This document shows positions 14,205 through 20,336 of a DNA stretch of 20,336 bases, piece by piece. The notes under the pieces are model-generated. The model was not told the origin of the DNA, searched no databases, and saw only the letters and a list, made by a program, of their open reading frames with translations. Positions within the stretch are counted from its first letter, which is position 1. Every line of letters begins with the position of its first letter. The DNA is from JBNLAN01 sp050302175 (GTDB taxonomy: Bacteria; Pseudomonadota; Zetaproteobacteria; Mariprofundales; Mariprofundaceae), in assembly GCA_050302175.1 (NCBI GenBank), contig JBNLAN010000024.1, positions 1 to 20,336 on the forward strand. The letters run 5' to 3'. Both the position numbers and the translations under genes were made by a program.

Positions 14205-15605
14205 ATGCCTTTCGAGCTAAAGCCAATAACCATGTCCGGAGCAGAAGTTTTACCGCTGATTGAAGGTGGCAAGGGTGTCGCTGTCTCAACCGGCGAAAGC
14301 TCCGGCGCCTGGGCCAAAGCGGGAGGTATCGGTACGGTTTCGGCTGTGAATGCCGATAGCATCGGCCCGGATGGCGAGATAATCCGCACTGTCTATCATG
14401 GCAAGAGCCGCAAAGCACGCTTCGATGAGCTGGTTACTCAAGGTATCGCCGGCGGTATTAGCCAGGCAAAGATCGCGCACGATGTTGCGGGCGGCAATGG
14501 TCGCATTCATATTAATGTACTGTGGGAGATGGGTGGTGCCGAACGTGTATTGCATGGCGTTCTGGAGGGAGCCAAGGGGCTGGTTCATGGCGTCACCTGT
14601 GGTGCAGGTATGCCATTCCAGCTTGCACCATTGGCCGCTCACTACGGCGTGCACTATTATCCGATCGTTTCATCGGCTCGCGCACTGCGCGCTTTGTGGC
14701 TGCGCTCCTACCGCAAGCATCCCGAATGGCTGGGGGGCGTTGTCTATGAAGACCCATGGCTTGCAGGTGGACACAACGGCCTCTCCAATTCGGAAGATCC
14801 TGAGAGCCCGCAGGCTCCCTATCCTCGCATTGTCGAACTGCGCGCCACCATGAACAGCTTTGGGCTCAACAACGTTCCGATTATTATGGCTGGCGGGGTC
14901 TGGTTCCTGCGCGAATGGGCCGACTGGCTGGACAACCCCGAAGTCGGCCCAATCTCGTTCCAGTACGGCACACGTCCTCTGCTCACACAGGAGAGCCCAA
15001 TTTCGGATGCGTGGAAACAACGGCTGCTGAAGCTGAAACCGGGCGATATCAAGCTCAATCGTTTTTCTCCGACCGGCTTCTACTCTTCAGCGGTATACAA
15101 TGGTTTTCTGCATGAACTCTATGAGCGCTCCGATCGGGAGGTTGCCTTTGTTGACCATCCGGCTGGCGATCATGTCGAGCTGTTCACCTTTGGGGTACGC
15201 AACAGAGAAGCCTATATGACCAAGCGCGATTTCAAGAGGGCCCAACAGTGGATCAAAGATGGCTTTAGCAAGCCGCTGCAGACCCCAGACTCCACCCTGA
15301 TCTTTGTTACGCCGGAAAAGGCCAAAGAGATCCGACAGGATCAACTCGACTGCATGGGCTGCCTGTCGCAATGCCTGTTCAGCAACTGGGCTGCTAACGA
15401 GGGCGGTACCACTGGTCGAAAGGCCGATCCGCGCAGTTTCTGTATTCAAAAAACGCTGCAAGAGATCGCGCACGGGGCTAATCCTGACTCCCACCTGATG
15501 TTCGCCGGACATGCCGCCTATCGTTTCGCTGAAGACCCATTTTATGCCGACGGTTTTATCCCGACTGTCAAACAACTTGTCGACCGCATTGCAACCGGGG
15601 ATTGA
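14205..15605 (+). CDS. Nitronate monooxygenase-like FMN flavoprotein with C-terminal cysteine cluster
   Basis: 466-residue TIM-barrel flavoprotein of the nitronate monooxygenase/2-nitropropane dioxygenase superfamily. Supporting segments are GAWAKAGGIGTVSAVNAD (34-51), VHGVTCGAGMPFQLAPLAA (128-145), GGVVYEDPWLAGGHNG (177-192) and VPIIMAGGVWFLREW (224-238), the last being the FMN-phosphate-binding loop region. The extra C-terminal part carries Cys383, Cys386, Cys390 and Cys413 (LDCMGCLSQCLFSNW and SFCIQ), a C-X2-C-X3-C-X22-C pattern resembling the 4Fe-4S site of 2,4-dienoyl-CoA reductase-type enzymes. The substrate is unknown; it may not act on nitronates. GAAGGA lies 5-6 bases before the ATG. 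Divergent from the THUMP methyltransferase with a 100-base gap that must hold both promoters. Confidence 0.83.
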   Translation: MPFELKPITMSGAEVLPLIEGGKGVAVSTGESSGAWAKAGGIGTVSAVNADSIGPDGEIIRTVYHGKSRKARFDELVTQGIAGGISQAKIAHDVAGGNGRIHINVLWEMGGAERVLHGVLEGAKGLVHGVTCGAGMPFQLAPLAAHYGVHYYPIVSSARALRALWLRSYRKHPEWLGGVVYEDPWLAGGHNGLSNSEDPESPQAPYPRIVELRATMNSFGLNNVPIIMAGGVWFLREWADWLDNPEVGPISFQYGTRPLLTQESPISDAWKQRLLKLKPGDIKLNRFSPTGFYSSAVYNGFLHELYERSDREVAFVDHPAGDHVELFTFGVRNREAYMTKRDFKRAQQWIKDGFSKPLQTPDSTLIFVTPEKAKEIRQDQLDCMGCLSQCLFSNWAANEGGTTGRKADPRSFCIQKTLQEIAHGANPDSHLMFAGHAAYRFAEDPFYADGFIPTVKQLVDRIATGD

Positions 15606-15616
15606 ATACGCTCCAC

Positions 15617-15693
15617 AACTATTTGCGAAAAGCTCACTTGCTCAACTAGAATTACAGAATATCCTGCCATCAAAATAGGATATACAAATAGTT
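15617..15693. repeat. Nested inverted repeats in the AT-rich spacer downstream of the flavoprotein gene
   Basis: Outer arms AACTATTTG (15617-15625) and CAAATAGTT (15685-15693) are perfect 9-base inverted repeats. Inner arms ATATCCT (15659-15665) and AGGATAT (15677-15683) are perfect 7-base inverted repeats with an 11-base loop. The right outer arm runs into a TTTTT tract (to 15696), so RNA from the plus strand could form a structured terminator for the flavoprotein gene. Alternatively the inner dyad could be an operator, since TATCCT overlaps a weak -10-like site 16 bases after TTGCTC. The spacer (15606-15747) holds no gene that I can support. Confidence 0.45.
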
Positions 15694-15747
15694 TTTCTGG
15701 TGTCAGTTTTGCCCGTAACCAGACGAAACTGCAATAGGGGGCGTGGA

Positions 15748-17379
15748 TTGAGCAATCCAAAGACTAATGAAGATTTCCTGAAGATGATGGAAACGGCCTC
15801 ATTCGAGCTGGATACCGATCTGCGCCTGCATCCTCAGCGCCTGCAGTTGGGTAAGGCGGAGCTGCTGACCGATGCGCTAACCCTCCCCTTCACTGATATC
15901 GAACGGCAACTCAATAAATACGTCGTTGGTGGCTCTACCAGTGAACGGGATTTTCTGCGTAAGCAAATGAAGACCTATCTCGGACGCCTGAATGCCAACC
16001 CCATGATCCCACTCCACTTCCGGCTCAAAGTGCTGACTGCTTTCGAAAAGGAGCTTGAGCTCTTCGACGCCGAGCTGACTGCAGCCGTACTCAATGCACA
16101 CAAAATTGGGGTTGACCTGGTGCAAAAGGCCGCACGTTCAGAGAAATCTTACTACCGCGTGCTGGTGGACATGGTCTCCAGTGCTCTGGAGCTGGCGGTG
16201 CAGGTGCTCCGCTTCACACTGGAGCAATACCAGGCCACTGCCGTTATCGCCACCCGGCAGGTATTCGACCTCTCCAAACTGGGCTTAAGTGTCTGCCCCC
16301 TCCTTGGCAAGGATGCCAAAGATGAAAAGACCCGCCTGTACAAAGCGATCTGCCGGCATGAGCTTCTGAGGAAGCTCGACTTTTTTGGTAAGTCACGCGC
16401 GGTGCAAAAAATGAGCCTCGACGAAATGAACAGTCACATTGGCGTGCTCGAACCCGTTCTCTGCCGCAAGGATGTTGCTGCACCCAAAATCGAGGGCAAC
16501 TCCTTCTTCATCACCAACCTTGCTGTCCCGAATCGACCGACCGAACTCGCTTCAAAGCTGCCAGAATCCTTTAAGGCCGATGTCATTATCTTCCCAATGG
16601 ATCAGTTTATCGAGCGGCTGGTACTCGCCATTGACCGGGTTGAAGGCGTGTTGAAAAACTCTGAAAAACAGCGTGTCGATCTGCACACCGAAGAGGCGCT
16701 CAAACGCACCATTGTCGGTGGCAATGCTCTGCTGGATACCCTGCGCAACAAACCCCGCAGCGCCGAACGAGGCAGTGTACTCAAGTCACGTATTATCCTG
16801 AACTGGGATCCGGTCAAGGCGATTTCAGAAGCGCACAATGCACTGGTTATGAGCGAATACGAATATGCACCGCAGGCGGGTGACGAACCTGAAGCTTGGT
16901 CGATCAACAACCACAGCAAAGAGGGGCTCTGCCTCGAACGCATCTATCCGCAGAAAATCCCTGTGAGCGTGGACGCACTGGTGGGCCTGAGCTGGGTACC
17001 GCACCGCGGCGAACCGATGCTGGCCTTCGTGCGCTGGATCAAGGAGCCCAAACCGGGCGAGCAGCAAATTGGGCTGCAGTTTTTCGGTGATGGCTACAAA
17101 CTATATAAAGCCGCCATTTATGGCGTCGAAAGCGCTGAGGGCAGCATGCGCCGCTCCTGGCCGATTCTGCTCAAGCCCGGCAAGCAATTCCATCACGTAC
17201 TGTTCCCGGATAAGGCGATCTATCCGAAAATGACCTTTGTCATCCGTAACGAATCCACCACAATGTATTTCAAGGTTTTGGAGGTGGAGGAGAATGGCGA
17301 GAATTTCAGTATGTGCAAAATCGTCATGGCCAAGGGCATGGAAAGCGATGGCGGTAGCCTTGACATCAAGAAACGCTGA
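15748..17379 (+). CDS. Large protein with a PilZ-like C-terminal domain, unknown function
   Basis: 543 residues from the TTG at 15748, preceded by AGGGGG with a 6-base spacing; a GTG at 15700 and an ATG at 15784 have no comparable site. The first 380 residues or so are mostly helical and resemble nothing I can name. The C-terminal 150 residues look like a degenerate PilZ barrel: AWSINNHSKEGLCLERI gives an NxSxxG motif in place of DxSxxG, followed by VDALVGLSWVPHRGE, MLAFVRWIKEPKPGEQQIGLQFFG and a final strand-rich part. The classical RxxxR motif before it is not evident (nearest is SRIILNW), so binding of cyclic di-GMP is uncertain. No signal peptide or membrane helix. Ends 4 bases from the convergent rep gene. 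Confidence 0.72.
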   Translation: MSNPKTNEDFLKMMETASFELDTDLRLHPQRLQLGKAELLTDALTLPFTDIERQLNKYVVGGSTSERDFLRKQMKTYLGRLNANPMIPLHFRLKVLTAFEKELELFDAELTAAVLNAHKIGVDLVQKAARSEKSYYRVLVDMVSSALELAVQVLRFTLEQYQATAVIATRQVFDLSKLGLSVCPLLGKDAKDEKTRLYKAICRHELLRKLDFFGKSRAVQKMSLDEMNSHIGVLEPVLCRKDVAAPKIEGNSFFITNLAVPNRPTELASKLPESFKADVIIFPMDQFIERLVLAIDRVEGVLKNSEKQRVDLHTEEALKRTIVGGNALLDTLRNKPRSAERGSVLKSRIILNWDPVKAISEAHNALVMSEYEYAPQAGDEPEAWSINNHSKEGLCLERIYPQKIPVSVDALVGLSWVPHRGEPMLAFVRWIKEPKPGEQQIGLQFFGDGYKLYKAAIYGVESAEGSMRRSWPILLKPGKQFHHVLFPDKAIYPKMTFVIRNESTTMYFKVLEVEENGENFSMCKIVMAKGMESDGGSLDIKKR

Positions 17380-17383
17380 AGAC

Positions 17384-19333
17384 TTATGCCAGCCCCAAGC
17401 GTTTTCGCATGCTTTCGATATGCATATTGATCTCTTCTGCCGCCGCCTCGGAGCCGGTATCACGATCCACCCACAGCAGACAATCTTCACCCATCTCGGT
17501 TAAAAAACGTGACGGCGCAGCCGCCTCTTTCTGTCCGAATCGCTGCCTGCTCTTGGCATAGCTCAGAGTCAGCCGAAACCGGGCCCGGGTCATCGCCACA
17601 TACATCAGGCGACGCTCCTCCTCCAGCCGATTCTCCTCCAGTGCGCTCTTGTGCGGAAAGCTACTGTCATCCACTCCCACGATATAGACATGCGGGAACT
17701 CAAGCCCCTTGGAAGCATGCACGGTCATCAAACGCACTACATTGCCGGAAACCTCCTCTTCCCTGTCGGCCATCAGATAGATCTGCTGGATAAAGTCGGT
17801 GAGCTTGCCACCCTTTTCCGCATGCGAAAGCCACCAGCGCCGAAGCTCGCCAATATTGTTCAGCCTGCGCTCCGCCTCTTTTTCATCTTCGGCCTCCTGC
17901 TCGATCGCCGCCTTCAGATGCGTCTCTTCAAGCAGTGCATCGAAGGCATCGTCCGGCTCACCGTGCAGAAACAGGTGCTCCAGTTGCAGAATCAACTGGC
18001 CGAAGGCATCTAGGGTATCACCCTTGCGGATCAGCAAGCGCTCATCCACACACGCCTCAAGCAGTGAGAACTGGTGCTCTCCGGCAAACTCAGCCAGCTC
18101 ACCCAATGCCTTGTCGCCAATGCCGCGGCGTGGCCTTGCAATTGCGCGCATAAAGGCAAGATCATCGGTAAAGTTGGCAATCAGGCGCATATAGGAGAGC
18201 ACATCACGAATCTCGGCGCGATCGAAGAATGAGAGCCCGCCGGTCAGGTGATACGGCACGCCTGCTGCACGCAAGGCCATTTCAATCGGGCGGGCCTGAT
18301 ACGAGGCACGGAACAGCACACAAAAATCGCCCCACTGCATATCGCCGGCCGCATGCTGGTTGCGCATATCCGCCACCACCCGCTCCGCCTCATCATCGGT
18401 AGTGGCGGCTTCCCATACCCGTATTGGCTTGCCCTGTCCAAGATTCGAAATCAGCGTTTTACCCAGCCGCTCGCTATTGCATGAAATGAGTTTATTCGAA
18501 GCCTTCAGGATCGCCTCGGTGGAGCGATAGTTCTCCTCCAGCCGGGTGACCGTGAGCCCCGTGTAATCGCGATCAAGCTGAAACAGATTACGCACCTCGG
18601 CACCCCGCCAGCCGTAAATGGACTGATCGTCGTCGCCCACCACCGTCAGGTTGCCATCGACCGGCACCAGCAGGCGTACCAGCTCATACTGCACGCGACT
18701 CGAATCCTGATATTCATCGACCAGAAAGTGGCGTGCCCGCTCCTGCCATGTCGCCTGCACCTCGGCATGCGCCAGCAGACGAATCGGCAGCACCATCAGA
18801 TCATCGAAATCGACGGCATTCATGCGCTCAAGCAATGCATCGTAGCGCTCGCGTATCGTGGCCAGCGACGAATCCGGTTCGAGCATACCGTTTTTGAGCT
18901 GTGAAATTTTCGATTGCAATCGTTCCACCTGATCGGCATCCGTCGGCAGGCGCATATCCTGCAACACACTGCGCAGTGCAGAGCGCTGCTCAGGAATAGC
19001 CAGCACCGAAACATTGCTCTTGCGCCCTACCAGCGGCGCATGTTCGCGCACCATGGCAAGCCCCAGCGCATGAAAGGTGCAGATTCTCAGCTCCTTGGCG
19101 CGTTCGCCGAGCCGCTGCTGCAAACGCTCGCGCATCTCTTTCGCGGCCTTGTTGGTAAAGGTCACAGCAGTGATCGCCTGCGGCGGCACTTCGCGTTCGA
19201 TGAGCGCCGCGATGCGCTCGGTGATTACGCGCGTCTTGCCCGAACCCGCCCCCGCCAGCACCAGCAACGGCCCCTTGCGGTGATAAACCGCTTCATACTG
19301 CGCATCATTGAGTGAAGAGGAGGACTGAGACAT
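17384..19333 (-). CDS. rep: ATP-dependent DNA helicase Rep
   Basis: 3'-5' superfamily 1A helicase that helps replication forks pass protein barriers and restart; 649 residues against 673 in E. coli Rep. Motifs in order: Q-motif LNDAQYEAV, Walker A GAGSGKT (28-34), TFTNKAAKEM, DEYQDSS (206-212), VVGDDDQSIYGWRGA, LEENYRST, VRLMTVHASKGLEFPHVYIVG and RLMYVAMTRAR. Rep rather than UvrD or PcrA is suggested by VDFDDLMVLPIRLL and GGLSFFDRAEIRDVLSYMRLIAN, close to the Rep 2B-domain sequence. No nuclease domain. No clear ribosome-binding site before the ATG at 19333. Divergent from the mutase gene with a 101-base gap; convergent with the PilZ-like gene. I do not see a regulatory site. Confidence 0.9.
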   Translation of the reverse strand: MSQSSSSLNDAQYEAVYHRKGPLLVLAGAGSGKTRVITERIAALIEREVPPQAITAVTFTNKAAKEMRERLQQRLGERAKELRICTFHALGLAMVREHAPLVGRKSNVSVLAIPEQRSALRSVLQDMRLPTDADQVERLQSKISQLKNGMLEPDSSLATIRERYDALLERMNAVDFDDLMVLPIRLLAHAEVQATWQERARHFLVDEYQDSSRVQYELVRLLVPVDGNLTVVGDDDQSIYGWRGAEVRNLFQLDRDYTGLTVTRLEENYRSTEAILKASNKLISCNSERLGKTLISNLGQGKPIRVWEAATTDDEAERVVADMRNQHAAGDMQWGDFCVLFRASYQARPIEMALRAAGVPYHLTGGLSFFDRAEIRDVLSYMRLIANFTDDLAFMRAIARPRRGIGDKALGELAEFAGEHQFSLLEACVDERLLIRKGDTLDAFGQLILQLEHLFLHGEPDDAFDALLEETHLKAAIEQEAEDEKEAERRLNNIGELRRWWLSHAEKGGKLTDFIQQIYLMADREEEVSGNVVRLMTVHASKGLEFPHVYIVGVDDSSFPHKSALEENRLEEERRLMYVAMTRARFRLTLSYAKSRQRFGQKEAAAPSRFLTEMGEDCLLWVDRDTGSEAAAEEINMHIESMRKRLGLA

Positions 19334-19406
19334 GAGGGATGCAGACTAGCTGCGGCTGGCGCGCTGACAACTGCGGATTTAACCGTGATTTTTCAACCTC
19401 TCCGGC

Positions 19407-19412
19407 TACAAT
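19407..19412 (+). promoter_or_regulatory. Possible -10 element for the hexose-phosphate mutase gene
   Basis: TACAAT matches 5 of 6 positions of the sigma70 -10 consensus and lies 22 bases before the TTG start codon. No convincing -35 hexamer is found 16-18 bases upstream. It would give a short leader containing the AGGAG site at 19424-19428. Confidence 0.25.
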
Positions 19413-19434
19413 CTACCTCTTACAGGAGAAGCAC

Positions 19435-20336
19435 TTGAACGACTTTCCAAACCACGCTTTCCGCGAATACGACATCCGCGGCATTGCCGGCACCGACATC
19501 ACCGAAGAGCTCGCCTACCGGCTGGGTGTCGCCTATGCAGGCATGCTGAAAACGGCGGGTTTCGATGCCGAACACCCTGTAATCGTTGCACGCGATGTGC
19601 GCCTCTCCGGCCCGGCGATTCAGGCTGCGGTGATTCAGGGACTTCGCGATGCCGGGCACGATGTGCTCGATATCGGCATGGCGCCGACCCCGCTCGCTTA
19701 CTACAGTGTTTATCACTTCGATGCGGCAGGTTGCGTGATGGTGACCGCCAGCCACAACCCCGGCGAATACAACGGCTTCAAACTGATGCGCGGCCGCGAG
19801 AGCCTGCACGGCGAAGATATCGGCACACTGGCCCGCCATATGCAGGAGCTCTATTGCGATGCGGCACACCCTTTTGCAGGTGAACGCAAAGGCAAGCTGA
19901 CGCAAACCGACGTTATTCCGGTCTACCATGAGCAACTGCTGCGCGACATCCACCTGCAGCGCCCTCTGCGCGTGGTGGTGGATGCAGGCAACGGCCCCTC
20001 CGGCGTGGTTGCAGCCCCTCTCTACCGCGAACTGGGTTGCGGGGTGATCGAGCTCTTTTGCGAGCCCGACGGCAATTTCCCGAATCACCACCCGGACCCC
20101 ACCGAGGAGAAAAACCTTATCGATATCGCCAATGCCGTGCGTGAAAACAATGCCGACATCGGTATCGCTTTCGATGGCGATGGCGACCGTATCGGCGTTG
20201 TCGATGAACACGGCAAAGTGATCTGGGGCGATATGCTGCTCCTGCTGCTCTCACGTGAGCTGCTGAAGGTGCATCCGGGCGCTACCATCATCTCCGAGGT
20301 GAAATGCTCGCAGCATATGTACGACGATATCGCCAG
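19435..20336 (+). CDS. Phosphomannomutase/phosphoglucomutase (AlgC-type), 3' end beyond window
   Basis: Interconverts hexose 1- and 6-phosphates (mannose and glucose) for LPS, exopolysaccharide and nucleotide-sugar synthesis. 300 codons are visible, of about 460 in the family. It begins at TTG 19435, with AGGAG at 19424-19428 and a 6-base spacing; the next codons read NDFPNHAFREYDIRGIAGTD, the standard AlgC/ManB N-terminus. The phosphoserine Ser106 lies in VTASHNPGEYNGFK, and the metal-binding loop DGDGDRIGVV has Asp247, Asp249 and Asp251. Domain 2 motif VVDAGNGPSG is also present. The phosphate-binding domain 4 lies off the edge. Divergent from rep. Confidence 0.94.
   Translation, partial: MNDFPNHAFREYDIRGIAGTDITEELAYRLGVAYAGMLKTAGFDAEHPVIVARDVRLSGPAIQAAVIQGLRDAGHDVLDIGMAPTPLAYYSVYHFDAAGCVMVTASHNPGEYNGFKLMRGRESLHGEDIGTLARHMQELYCDAAHPFAGERKGKLTQTDVIPVYHEQLLRDIHLQRPLRVVVDAGNGPSGVVAAPLYRELGCGVIELFCEPDGNFPNHHPDPTEEKNLIDIANAVRENNADIGIAFDGDGDRIGVVDEHGKVIWGDMLLLLLSRELLKVHPGATIISEVKCSQHMYDDIA

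Noticed and set aside
19420..20211. 263-codon minus-strand frame at the right edge
   Set aside because: It is antisense to the mutase, whose phosphoserine and metal-binding loops are intact on the plus strand.
1..20336. tRNA, rRNA, riboswitch, CRISPR, IS element or att site
   Set aside because: Intergenic gaps are short (most under 110 bases, the longest about 140-180) and none shows cloverleaf, direct-repeat arrays or terminal inverted repeats with a transposase.

Overview
The window is an ordinary, gene-dense stretch of a Gram-negative bacterial chromosome, about 95% coding and moderately GC-rich. The gene content points to a proteobacterium: a TIGR03623-type AddB-like repair nuclease, DUF1841, TrmB, a Rep helicase, GloB, a DUF4124/aspartic-protease protein and an AlgC-type hexose-phosphate mutase. 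A zetaproteobacterium such as Mariprofundus would fit, but that is a weak guess from gene content. I see no tRNA, rRNA, CRISPR array, insertion sequence, phage gene or att site.

Layout. (1) 1-1600, minus: a CDF metal transporter of the ZnT9-like branch, followed downstream by a typical 2-Cys peroxiredoxin cut by the window edge. (2) 1653-2441, plus: glyoxalase II (gloB), divergent from the transporter. (3) 8861-2394, minus: an AddB-like nuclease, an AddA-like helicase-nuclease, a small cupin and a putative 72-residue membrane protein, with overlapping or closely coupled ends. The cupin is broken by a one-base frameshift, and its missing C-terminus can be read in the next frame. (4) 8951-9100, plus: a 49-residue zinc-ribbon protein. 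(5) 14104-9140, minus: a tight seven-gene run of THUMP RNA methyltransferase, trmB, DUF4438, DUF4124/retropepsin, Nit-family amidohydrolase, DUF1841 and a two-segment membrane protein. Most junctions are 4-base ATGA overlaps. (6) 14205-17379, plus: a nitronate-monooxygenase-like flavoprotein with an added four-cysteine motif, an AT-rich spacer holding nested inverted repeats, and a large protein with a PilZ-like C-terminal domain. (7) 19333-17384, minus: a Rep helicase, divergent from a phosphomannomutase/phosphoglucomutase that runs off the right edge.

How the genes relate. AddA/AddB and Rep cover double-strand-break end processing and replication-fork restart. The THUMP methyltransferase and TrmB modify rRNA and tRNA. 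GloB, the Nit hydrolase and the peroxiredoxin deal with reactive metabolites and peroxides. Nothing here amounts to a convincing new defence or mobile system. The items most worth a second look are the cupin frameshift with the coupled small gene behind it, a terminator-like hairpin inside the cupin's lost C-terminus, the Fe-S-like motif on the flavoprotein, the PilZ-like protein, and the inverted repeats between those last two genes.
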